The notes beneath the pieces are model-generated. The model searched no databases. It had not been told where the DNA came from and was given only the letters and a program-made list of their open reading frames with translations. This document shows, one piece after another, positions 1 to 12,432 of a stretch of 64,000 nucleotides of DNA (position 1 is its first letter; every line of letters begins with the position of its first letter). The position numbers were made by a program, and so were the translations under genes. Origin of the DNA: Angustibacter luteus (GTDB lineage Bacteria > Actinomycetota > Actinomycetes > Actinomycetales > Angustibacteraceae); the NCBI RefSeq assembly GCF_039541115.1, contig NZ_BAABFP010000007.1, forward strand, positions 562,584 to 626,583, given 5' to 3'.

Positions 1-1196
1 TCGCGGTGCTGGAGATCTCCGGCTCGGCCACGGATCTCGGTCTGGTGGTCGCCGCGGGCACGGTGCCCCTGGCGGTGCTGCTGCTGGTCGGCGGGGTGTG
101 GGCGGACCGGCTCGACCGGCGCTGGGTGATGCTCACCGCGGACGGGGTGCGCGCCGTCGTCCAGGGGCTGCTCGCGGTCCTGCTGATCACCGGGAACGCG
201 CAGATCTGGCAGATGGCCGTGCTGGCGGCCCTCTCCGGGGCCGCGCAGGCGTTCTTCGAGCCGGCCGCCACCGGCATGGTGCCGCAGGTCGTCTCACCCG
301 GCCGCCTCGGCCAGGGCAACGCACTCGTCGGGCTCAGCCACAACGCGGCCATGATCGTGGCCCCGCTGGTGGCCGGCGCGCTGGTGGCCGCCGCCAGCCC
401 CGGCGCCGCCATCGCCGTGGACGCCGCCACGTTCGTCGTCAGCGCCGCGTTCCTGTGGCGGTTGCGCCCACGTCCGAGCGAGCCGTCCGAGCGCTCGACG
501 TTCGTCGGCGAGCTGGTCGGCGGGTTCCGCGAGGTGACCTCACGGTCCTGGCTCGGCGCCATGATCATCGGCTTCACGGTCTACCACGCGGTCGTGCTAC
601 CGGCCCTGCTCGTGCTGGGTCCGGTGGTCGCCGACCGCCGGTACGACGGCGCGACGACCTGGGCGGTCATCACCTCGGCCTTCGGGGTGGGCGCCGTGCT
701 CGGCGCGCTCGCCGCTCTCAAGGCCCGGCCGCGTCGTCCGATCGTCTGGTGCGCGGTCCTGCTGGTCGGTGGCTCGGTGCAGCCGCTGATCGTCGGCACC
801 TGGCTGCCGCTGGCCGCGATGGCCGGGCTCATCGCGATCTCCGGAGCCAGCATCAGCGTGCTCTTCGTCATCTGGGACACCACGCTGGCCCGGGAGATCC
901 CGCCGCAGGCACTGAGCCGGGTCAGCTCGTTCGACTTCTTCGGCTCGGTGGTCGGGATGCCGCTGGGCTTCGCCGTCATCGGGCCGATCTCGAGCTGGCT
1001 GGGGCTGACCACGACCATGGTGGTCGCATCCGGCCTCGGGGTCGCGTGGGCGCTGGTCACCGCTGCGCTGCCGTCCGTCCGCGGCTTGCGCGAGGACCCC
1101 ACCAGCCAGACGACGCGCACCGGAGAGCCGGTGCCGGAGTACCACGCACCGCACCCGCCGACCGACCCGTCACCAGCACCTCCCACTCTGGCGTAG
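1..1196 (+). CDS. MFS transporter, 5'-truncated by window edge
   Basis: Major facilitator superfamily permease of the EntS/MFS_3 type, expected to export small molecules across the cytoplasmic membrane; the substrate cannot be told. The frame is open to the left edge and the first in-frame GTG at base 6 falls inside what is normally the first membrane helix, so roughly the first 40 residues lie outside the window. The visible 396 residues carry repeated hydrophobic helices and the MFS loop motif [11 protein letters not shown] after the second helix. A hydrophilic, proline-rich C-terminal tail follows the last helix. A hairpin starts 11 bases after the stop, separating this gene from rpsB. Family assignment is firm; function beyond export is inference. 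Confidence 0.85.
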   Translation, partial: AVLEISGSATDLGLVVAAGTVPLAVLLLVGGVWADRLDRRWVMLTADGVRAVVQGLLAVLLITGNAQIWQMAVLAALSGAAQAFFEPAATGMVPQVVSPGRLGQGNALVGLSHNAAMIVAPLVAGALVAAASPGAAIAVDAATFVVSAAFLWRLRPRPSEPSERSTFVGELVGGFREVTSRSWLGAMIIGFTVYHAVVLPALLVLGPVVADRRYDGATTWAVITSAFGVGAVLGALAALKARPRRPIVWCAVLLVGGSVQPLIVGTWLPLAAMAGLIAISGASISVLFVIWDTTLAREIPPQALSRVSSFDFFGSVVGMPLGFAVIGPISSWLGLTTTMVVASGLGVAWALVTAALPSVRGLREDPTSQTTRTGEPVPEYHAPHPPTDPSPAPPTLA

Positions 1197-1206
1197 ACTG
1201 GCCTCA

Positions 1207-1226
1207 CGACCGATCTCGATCGGTCG
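1207..1226. terminator. Hairpin after MFS gene
   Basis: Perfect 8-bp inverted repeat CGACCGAT/ATCGGTCG with a 4-base CTCG loop, starting 11 bases after the MFS stop codon. There is no U-tract, as is usual for actinobacterial intrinsic terminators. Bases 1227-1402 hold the rpsB promoter and leader; I see no further structure that I can name there. Confidence 0.55.
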
Positions 1227-1402
1227 AATTCGCGCGTCCGCAGACCGGCACCGTGACGAGGGCACTCCTCGCCGCACCGCCGGGGCGCACACCCGGTCCG
1301 GGCAGGCCCAGCACAACTCAGCCCGGTTCAGTGCGTCGCGGTCGCCAGGCGTGGCGGTCGACCGGCCGACCACGGACAACCGAGCGACAAAGGACACCAA
1401 GC

Positions 1403-2419
1403 ATGGCCGTCGTCACCATGCGCCAGCTCCTCGAGAGCGGCGTGCACTTCGGGCACCAGACCCGACGCTGGAACCCCAAGATGAAGCGCTTCATCTTCAC
1501 CGAGCGCAACGGCATCTACATCATCGACCTGCAGCAGTCGCTGACGTACATCGACAACGCGTTCGAGTTCGTCAAGGAGACGGTCGCCCACGGCGGCTCG
1601 ATCCTCTTCGTCGGCACCAAGAAGCAGGCGCAGGAGCCCGTGGCCGAGCAGGCCACCCGGGTCGGCATGCCCTACGTCAACCAGCGTTGGCTCGGCGGCA
1701 TGCTCACCAACTTCCAGACCGTGCACAAGCGTCTGCAGCGCCTTAAGGAGCTCGAGGTCATCGACTTCGACGACGTCGCGGGCAGCGGCATGACCAAGAA
1801 GGAGCTGCTCGTCCTGCGTCGCGAGAAGGACAAGCTCGAGCGCACCCTCGGCGGTATCCGCGACATGGCCAAGGTGCCGAGCGCGGTGTGGATCGTCGAC
1901 ACCAAGAAGGAGCACCTGGCGGTCGACGAGGCGAAGAAGCTCGGCATCCCGATCGTCGCGATCCTGGACACCAACTGCGACCCCGACGAGGTCGACTACA
2001 AGATCCCGGGCAACGACGACGCGATCCGCTCCGTCACGCTGCTCACCCGGGTCGTCGCGGACGCCGTGGCCGAGGGCCTGATGGCCCGCTCGCGCGGTGG
2101 CGACGCCGCTGCGGCCGAGTCCGGCCAGGTCGCCGGCGACGAGCCGCTGGCCGAGTGGGAACGCGAGCTCCTCGCCGGTCAGCCGCAGTCCGGTGAGCCC
2201 GAGGGCGCGCACGCCGCCGCCGGTGACGCCGAGGCCGTCGTGGCCGAGCAGGCCGCCGGCCAGGACGCCGAGGCCGCCGCCGAGGCGACCGAGGCGCCCG
2301 CCGCTGAGGCCGCTGCTGCTGAGGCTGCCCCGGAGGCTGCCCCGGAGGCTGCTGCTGAGGCTGCCCCCGAGGCTGCTGCTGAGGCCGCCCCCGAGGCGAC
2401 CGACGCCGACCAGGCCTGA
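1403..2419 (+). CDS. rpsB: 30S ribosomal protein S2
   Basis: Small-subunit protein S2, which joins the 30S body late in assembly together with S1. The 338-residue product starts at ATG 1403 behind an AAAGGA ribosome-binding site at 1389-1394. The N-terminus has the S2 signature [20 protein letters not shown] (residues 11-30), and the family core ends near residue 235. About 100 further residues form an acidic, alanine- and glutamate-rich low-complexity tail with [12 protein letters not shown] units, longer than in most bacterial S2 proteins though such tails are common in actinobacteria. The in-frame ORF extends far upstream, but that part lacks S2 homology and overlaps the MFS gene. tsf follows after 38 bases, the usual rpsB-tsf operon. 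Confidence 0.98.
   Translation: MAVVTMRQLLESGVHFGHQTRRWNPKMKRFIFTERNGIYIIDLQQSLTYIDNAFEFVKETVAHGGSILFVGTKKQAQEPVAEQATRVGMPYVNQRWLGGMLTNFQTVHKRLQRLKELEVIDFDDVAGSGMTKKELLVLRREKDKLERTLGGIRDMAKVPSAVWIVDTKKEHLAVDEAKKLGIPIVAILDTNCDPDEVDYKIPGNDDAIRSVTLLTRVVADAVAEGLMARSRGGDAAAAESGQVAGDEPLAEWERELLAGQPQSGEPEGAHAAAGDAEAVVAEQAAGQDAEAAAEATEAPAAEAAAAEAAPEAAPEAAAEAAPEAAAEAAPEATDADQA
2305..2396 (+). repeat. Degenerate tandem repeat in rpsB tail
   Basis: Within the 3' end of rpsB the motif GAGGCTGCYSCYGAGGCTGC recurs in overlapping copies and encodes alternating Ala/Glu/Pro blocks. Such repeats can expand or contract by slippage, so tail length may vary between strains. Confidence 0.7.
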
Positions 2420-2457
2420 GCGACCACCCACGCACTTCGAGAGGAAGAACCACCCGC

Positions 2458-3285
<828 letters not shown>

Positions 3286-3296
3286 GCACCAGCTGA

Positions 3297-4208
<912 letters not shown>

Positions 4209-4272
4209 CCGGACCGACCTGCTGCTCCACCCCGCACGACCCGTCCGACAGCGCCACAGCCAAGGAGTTCGA

Positions 4273-4830
4273 GTGATCGACGAGACGCTCTTCGACGCGG
4301 AAGAGAAGATGACCAAGGCCGTCGAGGTCGCCAAGGAGGACTTCGCGGCGATCCGCACCGGGCGCGCCAACCCGGCGATGTTCACCAAGCTCACCGTCGA
4401 CTACTACGGCAGCCCCACGCCGCTCATGCAGCTCGCCTCCTTCCAGACGCCGGAGGCTCGCACCATCCTCATCACGCCCTACGACAAGAGTGCGATGAGC
4501 GAGATCGAGAAGACGCTGCGCGACAGCGACCTCGGTGCGAACCCGGCCAACGACGGCACCGTCATCCGGGTGGTCCTGCCGCAGCTCACCGAGGAGCGGC
4601 GCAAGGAGTACGTCAAGCTCGCCCGCACCAAGGCCGAGGACGCGAAGATCTCCATCCGCAACATCCGCCGCAAGGCGAAGGAGTCCCTCGACCACCTCAT
4701 CAAGGACGGCGAGGTCGGCGAGGACGAGGGGAACCGGGCCGAGAAGGAGCTCGAGGGAACCACCAAGAAGTACGTCGACACCGTCGACGACCTGCTCAAG
4801 CACAAGGAGTCCGAGCTGCTGGCGGTGTGA
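4273..4830 (+). CDS. frr: Ribosome recycling factor
   Basis: Splits post-termination ribosomes together with EF-G. The predicted 185-residue product matches the family length exactly. GTG 4273 lies 5 bases after AAGGAG (4262-4267); the frame is open further upstream but without homology. The family pattern [14 protein letters not shown] is at residues 19-32, and the C-terminal helix region holds RNIRRKAKE. The stop codon overlaps the proposed cdsA GTG in the sequence GTGTGA, suggesting translational coupling. Confidence 0.97.
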   Translation: MIDETLFDAEEKMTKAVEVAKEDFAAIRTGRANPAMFTKLTVDYYGSPTPLMQLASFQTPEARTILITPYDKSAMSEIEKTLRDSDLGANPANDGTVIRVVLPQLTEERRKEYVKLARTKAEDAKISIRNIRRKAKESLDHLIKDGEVGEDEGNRAEKELEGTTKKYVDTVDDLLKHKESELLAV

Positions 4831-5753
4831 CCCAGCCCCCGCTGGATCGAATCCGTCCTGCTCGAGTGCCCATCGTGACCGACAGCCCCAGCAGCGCGCC
4901 ACAGCCCGCCGCGCCGACCTCCAGGGTCGCGGCTCGGGCTGCCCGTCAGCACGGCCGCGCCGGGCGCAACCTGCCCGCCGCCGTCGGCGTGGGCGTGGGC
5001 CTGGGTGCGGTGGTCGTCGCGAGCCTGTTCATCCGGCGCGAGGCGTTCCTGGCCGTCGTCGCCGTCGCGGTCTGCCTCGCGCTCTGGGAGCTGACCAACG
5101 CGCTGGCCGAGCGGCACGTCAAGGTACCGCTGGTCCCGGTGGCCGTCGGGGCCGTAGCCATGCTTGTCGCCGCCTACACGGCGGGCGGGCAGGCCCTAGC
5201 GGTCTGCTTCGTGCTCACCGCGGTCGCGGTGGTCATCTGGCGGACGTCGGAAGGCCCGGACGGCGCGCTGCGGGACGTCGCGGGCGGGATCTTCGCCGCC
5301 GCGTACCTGCCGCTGCTGGCCGGCTTCGTGGTCCTGATGCTCGCCGAGGAAGACGGCCCCTGGCGGGTCTTCACGTTCATCGTGGTGACGATCTCCAGCG
5401 ACATCGGCGGCTACGCGCTCGGCGTCGTGGCCGGCAAGCACCCGATGGCGCCGTCGGTGAGCCCCAAGAAGTCCTGGGAGGGCTTTGCCGGATCGGCGAT
5501 CGCGTGCGTCGTGGCCGGCACCCTCACCGTCCCGCTGCTGCTCGACGGGCCGTGGTGGGCAGGACCGATCGTCGGGCTCGCGGCCGTCCTGACCGCCACG
5601 CTGGGTGACCTGTCCGAGTCGATGATCAAGCGCGACCTGGGCATCAAGGACATGGGGTCGGTGCTGCCCGGACACGGCGGCGTGATGGACCGGCTGGACT
5701 CCCTGGTGATCGCCGCACCCGTGGTCTGGCTCCTGCTGCACCTGTTCGTCTGA
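4827..5753 (+). CDS. cdsA: Phosphatidate cytidylyltransferase
   Basis: Makes CDP-diacylglycerol from phosphatidic acid and CTP, the branch point of phospholipid synthesis; an integral membrane enzyme. Several hydrophobic helices follow a basic, disordered N-terminus. The C-terminal CDS signature is clear: [15 protein letters not shown] followed by [12 protein letters not shown] near residues 265-295. The start is uncertain: GTG 4827 overlaps the frr stop, whereas GTG 4875 (16 codons later) would give a shorter cytosolic tail; neither has a good ribosome-binding site. The frr-cdsA-rlmN order is conserved in actinobacteria. Confidence 0.95.
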   Translation: MTQPPLDRIRPARVPIVTDSPSSAPQPAAPTSRVAARAARQHGRAGRNLPAAVGVGVGLGAVVVASLFIRREAFLAVVAVAVCLALWELTNALAERHVKVPLVPVAVGAVAMLVAAYTAGGQALAVCFVLTAVAVVIWRTSEGPDGALRDVAGGIFAAAYLPLLAGFVVLMLAEEDGPWRVFTFIVVTISSDIGGYALGVVAGKHPMAPSVSPKKSWEGFAGSAIACVVAGTLTVPLLLDGPWWAGPIVGLAAVLTATLGDLSESMIKRDLGIKDMGSVLPGHGGVMDRLDSLVIAAPVVWLLLHLFV

Positions 5754-5777
5754 ACCACCTGAGAGACTGGGGCGGAT

Positions 5778-6893
5778 ATGGACACCACCCCGAAGCCCGG
5801 CCAGCTGACCTTCGCGGCGCCCCGGCGCGCCAAGCCGCCGCGACACCTGGCCGACCTGACCCTGGCCGAGCGAGCCGACGCCGTGCGCGAGGCGGGCCTG
5901 CCGGCCTTCCGCGCCAAGCAGCTGTCCACGCACTACTTCGAGCGACTCGTCGTCGAGCCCGAGCAGATGACCGACCTCCCGGCCAGCGGGCGCGACGAGC
6001 TGGTCGCCGCGCTGCTGCCGACGCTGATGACAGTCATCACCGAGCGTGAGGCGGACGCCGGGGACACCATCAAGACGGCCTGGCGGCTCTTCGACGGGGC
6101 GATCGTCGAGAGCGTCCTGATGCACTACGCGAACCGCAGCACGATCTGCATCTCCAGCCAGGCCGGCTGCGGGATGAACTGTCCGTTCTGCGCGACCGGG
6201 CAGGCCGGTCTGACCCGCAACATGTCGACCGCAGAGATCGTCGAGCAGGTGGTGCGCGGCGCTCGGCTGGTGGCGGCGCGGCACGGCGGGCACAAGCGCT
6301 CCATGAACGTGGTGTTCATGGGCATGGGGGAGGCGCTCGCCAACTACAAGGCCTCCATCGGTGCCATCCGCCGGCTGGTCGACCCCAGCCCGGAGGGGCT
6401 GGGCCTGAGTGCGCGCGGCATCACGATGTCGACGGTCGGTCTGGTGCCGGCGATGGACAGGCTCACCGCCGAGGGCATCCCGGTCACGCTCGCGCTGAGC
6501 CTGCACGCTCCGGACGACGAGCTGCGGGACGAGCTGGTGCCCATCAACACCCGGTGGAAGGTGGGCGAGGCCCTGGACGCCGCCTACCGGTACTTCGAGG
6601 CCACCGGGCGCCGGGTCAGCATCGAGTACGCCCTCATCCGGGACATCAACGACCAGGCCTGGCGGGCGGACCTGCTGGGCAAGCTGCTCAACCAGCGAGG
6701 CCGCGGCTGGATCCACGTCAACCCCATCCCGCTCAACCCGACCCCCGGTTCGAAGTGGACGGCGAGCGACCCGAAGGTCGAGAAGGCGTTCGTCGCGGCG
6801 CTGGAGGCCCGCGGCATCCCCACCACGATCCGGGACACCCGCGGGCAGGACATCGACGGCGCGTGCGGCCAGCTCGCGGCGAACACGATCTGA
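5778..6893 (+). CDS. rlmN: 23S rRNA/tRNA adenine C2-methyltransferase
   Basis: Radical-SAM enzyme that methylates C2 of A2503 in 23S rRNA and of A37 in some tRNAs. The 371-residue product has the [4Fe-4S] cysteine triad in CGMNCPFC near residue 131 and GMGEALANY, the SAM-binding GGE-like stretch, near residue 184. The second catalytic cysteine lies near the C-terminus in [13 protein letters not shown] 5778 follows a weak GGGGC site 24 bases after cdsA. Length and motif order are normal, and RlmN is favoured over Cfr by the genomic context. Confidence 0.96.
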   Translation: MDTTPKPGQLTFAAPRRAKPPRHLADLTLAERADAVREAGLPAFRAKQLSTHYFERLVVEPEQMTDLPASGRDELVAALLPTLMTVITEREADAGDTIKTAWRLFDGAIVESVLMHYANRSTICISSQAGCGMNCPFCATGQAGLTRNMSTAEIVEQVVRGARLVAARHGGHKRSMNVVFMGMGEALANYKASIGAIRRLVDPSPEGLGLSARGITMSTVGLVPAMDRLTAEGIPVTLALSLHAPDDELRDELVPINTRWKVGEALDAAYRYFEATGRRVSIEYALIRDINDQAWRADLLGKLLNQRGRGWIHVNPIPLNPTPGSKWTASDPKVEKAFVAALEARGIPTTIRDTRGQDIDGACGQLAANTI

Positions 6894-7026
6894 GCACGGC
6901 GTGAGCACGAGCACAGCGCGTCCGGACCAGCCTGCACGCCCGGCGGGTCACGCACGGTTACCCTTGCTGAGCGCGGTCGAGCGACCGCCGTCGGACCAGC
7001 AGCGGCGAGATCACGAGGAGCGGAGC

Positions 7027-7563
7027 ATGAGCGCCCCGATGCGCTTTCGCAGGGTCGGCAAGCTGGCCCGGGGGTACGACGTCAGCCAGGTCGATGCCTT
7101 CATCGCGCGGGCGCTCGGCGGCAGCGTCAGCTCGAACCTGATCCGCAGCGTCGGGTTCGACCTCAAGCTCGGCGGGTACCAGGTCGAGCCGGTGGACGCC
7201 GCGCTGGACCGCCTCGAGGACGAGATCGCCGCCACGGAGCGCTCCGGCGAGCGCCGCTCGCTCGGCGAGCGCGGCTTCGTGAAGGACGTGACGGCGCAGG
7301 CGCAGGTGCTGCGGGCCCGGCTGAGCCGCCCGCACGGCGACCGGTTCGCGCGCGGCTCCGCGTGGGAGCGCTCGTACGACGTCGAGCAGGTCGACATGAT
7401 GTGCGACGACATCGCCGAGTACTTCGACGGTGCGACCGCCCTGTCCGCGGAGGAGCTGCGGGGCGCCGTGTTCGCCAGCCGCCGCGGCGCCCGCGGCTAC
7501 AGCGAGAAGGCGGTCGACCGGTTCCTGGACCGCGTCGTGTCCGTGATCAGCCGGGTCAGCTGA
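7027..7563 (+). CDS. DivIVA-domain repeat protein
   Basis: A 178-residue protein with three copies of the short DivIVA-type motif of the form F-x-x-x-R-G-Y-D-x-x-x-V-D-x-F. They begin near residues 4 (FRRVGKLARGYDVSQVDAF), 105 (GSAWERSYDVEQVD) and 145 (RRGARGYSEKAVDRF). Such repeats occur in actinobacterial proteins of unknown role and resemble the membrane-curvature-sensing end of DivIVA/Wag31; polar or septal localisation is inference. ATG 7027 follows GAGGAGCGG; a GTG at 6901 would add 42 residues lacking the motif. It sits 133 bases after rlmN in the same direction. Confidence 0.8.
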   Translation: MSAPMRFRRVGKLARGYDVSQVDAFIARALGGSVSSNLIRSVGFDLKLGGYQVEPVDAALDRLEDEIAATERSGERRSLGERGFVKDVTAQAQVLRARLSRPHGDRFARGSAWERSYDVEQVDMMCDDIAEYFDGATALSAEELRGAVFASRRGARGYSEKAVDRFLDRVVSVISRVS

Positions 7564-7592
7564 GCGGATCGCGGCATGAGGGTGCCGGGTCG

Positions 7593-8243
7593 GTGAGCGA
7601 CGATCGCACGGCCTGGTTGCGGCGGTTCTACGACAGCGAGGCCGCAGGTTACGACGCCACCCGTGGCGGCGAGCCGCGCGGGGCCCTGGCTGCGGCCGCG
7701 TTCGCTCAGCTGCTGGGTCCGCCCGGAGGGCCGGGCGGGCCGGTGCTGGAGGTGGGCACCGGGACGGCCGTGGTGGCCGGGGAGCTGCGGCGCCGGGGCT
7801 ACCCGGTGCTGGGCGTCGACGTGTCGCTGGGCATGCTTCGACAGGCCGGGTCACGGCTGCCGGGGTGCCTCGTGCAAGGCGACGGCGCGGCGCTACCGCT
7901 GCCGGACGCCGGGTGCCGGGCCGTGGTGCTCTCGTGGGTCCTCCACCTGGTCGACAACCCGCTCGACCTCGTCCGTGAGGCGGCCCGGGTCATCGAACCT
8001 GGTGGCCGGCTGGTGACCACGGTGAACAAGAGCGCCTCGTCGCGAGCCGTAGCCACGGCCCAGCCCGTGACCACGGAGACCAGGGAAGTGACCGACGACC
8101 CACTGGTGCTCGGGGCACTGGCTGCCGAGCTCGGGCTGGAGCCGTCGGGCTCGGCGAGCTATGTGGCGCAGGGGCAGCACGGCGCGCCGACGTACGAGAT
8201 CAAGAGCTGGGCGAGACCAGCCCGAGCACCCGGTCCACGCTGA
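7593..8243 (+). CDS. Class I SAM-dependent methyltransferase
   Basis: Predicted 216-residue small-molecule methyltransferase with a Rossmann fold. Motif I is VLEVGTGTAVVAGELRRRG near residue 50, followed by VLGVDVSLGMLRQA, and motif IV/post-I is VVLSWVLHLVDNP near residue 110. The UbiE/Methyltransf_11 type is the closest match; the substrate is unknown. GTG 7593 starts 29 bases after the DivIVA-repeat gene and has no strong ribosome-binding site. The last 44 bases overlap the 3' end of the convergent PPOX gene. Confidence 0.82.
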   Translation: MSDDRTAWLRRFYDSEAAGYDATRGGEPRGALAAAAFAQLLGPPGGPGGPVLEVGTGTAVVAGELRRRGYPVLGVDVSLGMLRQAGSRLPGCLVQGDGAALPLPDAGCRAVVLSWVLHLVDNPLDLVREAARVIEPGGRLVTTVNKSASSRAVATAQPVTTETREVTDDPLVLGALAAELGLEPSGSASYVAQGQHGAPTYEIKSWARPARAPGPR

Positions 8244-8607
8244 TCTGCAGGACGACCCGGGCCGGGTTCTCGCGCGGCACCCGGTAGCGCTCGGCGTACC
8301 GCTGCTCGGCGTCCGTGACGGCCTGCGGGTGCACCAGCACGGAGGCCTCGCCCTCGACGGTCAGCCAACGCCGGCCATCGACCTGGCAGATCGCGGCCCG
8401 GCCACCGCGCAGCGCGTTGTACGCCTTCTGGCTGTCCCCGCTAGTGATCACCCGGGCGACCTGCCCCTCGTCGTCCCAGGTGAACCCGACGGGCACGACG
8501 TGCGGGGTGCCGTCCGAGCGCAGCGTGGTGAGGGTGGCCAGGTGCCGTTCGCGCAGGAACTCCAGGACGGCGGGCGGCAGGGCGGTGGGGTCGAAGCGCA
8601 CGAGCAC
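8200..8607 (-). CDS. PPOX-class F420/FMN-dependent protein
   Basis: A 135-residue split-beta-barrel flavoprotein of the pyridoxamine-phosphate-oxidase-like superfamily, of the short type that in actinobacteria often uses coenzyme F420. Visible features are LATLTTLRSDGTPHVVPVGF (residues 23-42), the strand ARVITSGDSQKAYNALRGGRAA and a C-terminal PARVVLQISVDRVLG strand. It probably carries out a redox reaction on an unknown substrate. GTG 8607 is used; GTG 8601 is possible. It lies 35 bases downstream of the cysteine-desulfurase-like gene, likely one operon, and its 3' end overlaps the convergent methyltransferase. Confidence 0.82.
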   Translation of the reverse strand: MLVRFDPTALPPAVLEFLRERHLATLTTLRSDGTPHVVPVGFTWDDEGQVARVITSGDSQKAYNALRGGRAAICQVDGRRWLTVEGEASVLVHPQAVTDAEQRYAERYRVPRENPARVVLQISVDRVLGLVSPSS

Positions 8608-8642
8608 AGCCTGTCACCTCGCCGGGCGTGCCGACGGCACGT

Positions 8643-9851
8643 TCACCCCGCGGACGCGACGAACTCGGCCAGCGCGGCCAGCACGCGGTCGACGTCCTCC
8701 TCGGTGGAGTAGGGCGCCAGCCCCAGCCGCAGGCCGCCGGTGTCACCCAGCCCCAGCCAGCGCGAGGCCTCGATGGCGTAGAACGAGCTGGCGGGGGCGT
8801 TGACGCCTCGCCCGGCCAGGAAGGCGTAGGCCTCGGACGCGTCCCGTCCCTCGAAGGTGAGCAGCAGAGTCGGCGTGCGGTGGCCGGCGCGGGACCAGCG
8901 GGTGACGGACGGCAGCGCGGCCAGTCCACGCTCGAGGCGCTCGCGCAGTGCGTCCTCGTGCCGCTCCACGTCGGCCATCGCGGCCAGCAGGCGTTCGCGG
9001 CGGGTGCCGCCGGTCGGGGCGAGGCCGGCCAGCACATCGACGGCGGCCGTCGTTCCCGCGAGCAGCTCGTACGGCAAGGTGCCCAGCTCGAAGCGCTCGG
9101 GCACGGCGTCCGACGAGGGGAGCAGCTTGGCCGGGCGCAGCCGGGCCAGGAGCGCCGGGTCGGCGGCCAGCACGCCGCAGTGCGGTCCGAGGAACTTGTA
9201 CGGCGAGCAGGCGAACACGTCGGCACCGAGCTCGGCGACGTCCACCGGCGCGTGCGCGGTGAGGTGCACGCCGTCCACGAAGACGAGGGCGCCGAGGTCG
9301 TGCGCGCGCTGGGCGATCTCGGCGACCGGCGGCCGGGTGCCGATCAGGTTCGAGGCGCCGGTGACCGCGACGAGGCGGGTGCGGTGGCTGGTGGCCTCGC
9401 TGACGTCGTCCGCGGTGAGCTCGCCGGTGGCGGGGTCGAAGTGCGCCCAGCAGACGGTGGCGCCGGCGGCCTCGGCGGCCTGCACCCACGGGCGGATGTT
9501 GGCGTCGTGGTCGAGCCGGGTGACGACGACCTCGTCGCCTGGGCCCCAGTCGGCCGCGAGGGTGCGGGCCAGGTCGTAGGTCAGCTGGGTCATGCTGCGG
9601 CCGAAGACCACGCCGCCGGCGTCGGCGCCGAGCAGGTCGGCCATCGCCGACCGGGCCCCGATCACGATCTCGTCGGCCGCCCGTTCGGCGGCGGTGACGG
9701 TGCCGCGGTTGGCGATGGGTGACGTCAACGCCCGCGCGACGGCGTCCGCCACCGCCTGCGGGGTCTGCGACCCGCCGGGGCCGTCGAAGTGCGCGGTGCC
9801 GCCGGACAGGGAGGGGAACTGCGCGCGCAGCGCGCTCACGTCGTACGCCAT
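8643..9851 (-). CDS. Cysteine-desulfurase-like aminotransferase class V
   Basis: PLP-dependent fold-type I enzyme of 402 residues. The PLP lysine is in SPYKFLGPHCGVLA near residue 210, and the N-terminus has LRAQFPSLSGGTAHFDGPGG, typical of the cysteine-desulfurase-like subfamily that is not part of an isc or suf cluster. Whether it mobilises sulfur from cysteine or acts on another substrate cannot be told. ATG 9851 is preferred because upstream extension would run into the divergent acyl-CoA synthetase gene. The two start codons are only 25 bases apart, sharing a palindromic promoter region. Confidence 0.85.
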   Translation of the reverse strand: MAYDVSALRAQFPSLSGGTAHFDGPGGSQTPQAVADAVARALTSPIANRGTVTAAERAADEIVIGARSAMADLLGADAGGVVFGRSMTQLTYDLARTLAADWGPGDEVVVTRLDHDANIRPWVQAAEAAGATVCWAHFDPATGELTADDVSEATSHRTRLVAVTGASNLIGTRPPVAEIAQRAHDLGALVFVDGVHLTAHAPVDVAELGADVFACSPYKFLGPHCGVLAADPALLARLRPAKLLPSSDAVPERFELGTLPYELLAGTTAAVDVLAGLAPTGGTRRERLLAAMADVERHEDALRERLERGLAALPSVTRWSRAGHRTPTLLLTFEGRDASEAYAFLAGRGVNAPASSFYAIEASRWLGLGDTGGLRLGLAPYSTEEDVDRVLAALAEFVASAG

Positions 9852-9857
9852 GGCCTG

Positions 9858-9870
9858 ATCCTGGCAGGAT
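9858..9870. promoter_or_regulatory. Palindromic divergent -10 pair
   Basis: ATCCT-GGC-AGGAT forms a perfect inverted repeat, embedded in a wider one that includes GGCC and both ATG codons. On each strand the hexamer CAGGAT ends exactly 6 bases before the ATG, matching the spacing expected of a leaderless -10 element (general form NANNNT). AGGA could instead serve as a ribosome-binding site for both genes. Confidence 0.45.
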
Positions 9871-9876
9871 GCGGCC

Positions 9877-11787
<1,911 letters not shown>

Positions 11788-11799
11788 GCGCTCCTGAGA

Positions 11800-12327
11800 T
11801 CAGGCGGGCGTGATCCCGCGCTTGGCCAGCACCTCGGAGCGTTTCCAGGCGTAGCCGACGATCCAGTGCGGTCGGAACCGGTAGAACCGGATGTCGTCAC
11901 CCCAGGTCAGCGGCGAGCTGCCGTAGTGCGCCGTCCAGTGCTCCAGGGTCTGCGCCCAGTCGGTGTCGGCCTCGCTCATCCGCTCGGCCTGTCCGTGCCC
12001 GAAGACCGCGATCTCCTCGTTGTCGATGTGCGCGACGCTGACCGCGGGCCGGTGCTCCAGGTGCTTGGCCTTCGCGGCGGCACCGCTGGTGCTGAACGTC
12101 CACGTGGCGTGCAGGAAGTGCCCGTCGACCGCACTGATCCGTGGCTCGCCGCGCGCGGTGACCGTGGCCAGGCTCAGCACCTTCATGCCGGTGAGCAGCG
12201 CGGCCAGGTCCGTGGCGGACAGCGTCCGCTCGTCGTTGATGATGTCCCGCAGGTGCTTCGTCGCCGTCCCGTGCGAGGCGTCCAGGAGCGTCTGCAGGGC
12301 GGCCAGCTCGTCGTCCGTCTCGTACAT
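11800..12327 (-). CDS. Pyridoxamine-phosphate-oxidase-family protein
   Basis: A 175-residue flavin-binding split-barrel protein with an N-terminal helical extension. The core starts at VLSLATVTARGEPRISAVDG near residue 50 and includes FSTSGAAAKAKHLEHRPAVSVAH near residue 80. The C-terminal half ends in a tryptophan-rich stretch (FRPHWIVGYAWKRSEV). Substrate unknown. ATG 12327 is preceded on the minus strand by TACGGT ending 8 bases upstream, so its mRNA may be nearly leaderless. It is divergent from the GntR-type regulator. Confidence 0.78.
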   Translation of the reverse strand: MYETDDELAALQTLLDASHGTATKHLRDIINDERTLSATDLAALLTGMKVLSLATVTARGEPRISAVDGHFLHATWTFSTSGAAAKAKHLEHRPAVSVAHIDNEEIAVFGHGQAERMSEADTDWAQTLEHWTAHYGSSPLTWGDDIRFYRFRPHWIVGYAWKRSEVLAKRGITPA

Positions 12328-12380
12328 GTCGACCACCGTACGACCGGTCACCGACAGCCGGCTTGACCGCGCTTGCTGAG

Positions 12381-12395
12381 CCAATTGGTCCAACC
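12381..12395. promoter_or_regulatory. Possible GntR operator
   Basis: CCAATTGG followed at once by TCCAACC gives overlapping dyads (CCAATTGG, and TTGG-T-CCAA) in the region between the divergent PPOX and GntR/FCD genes. FCD-type GntR proteins bind short TGGT/ACCA-like dyads, so this is a candidate autoregulatory site. Evidence is weak. Confidence 0.25.
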
Positions 12396-12432
12396 TCTTG
12401 ATGAGCCGACCTGTGTGCTGCATCATCGAGGG

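Noticed and set aside
98..1402. In-frame extension of rpsB far upstream
   Set aside because: The extra sequence overlaps the MFS gene in another frame, has no S2 similarity and would ignore the ribosome-binding site at 1389.
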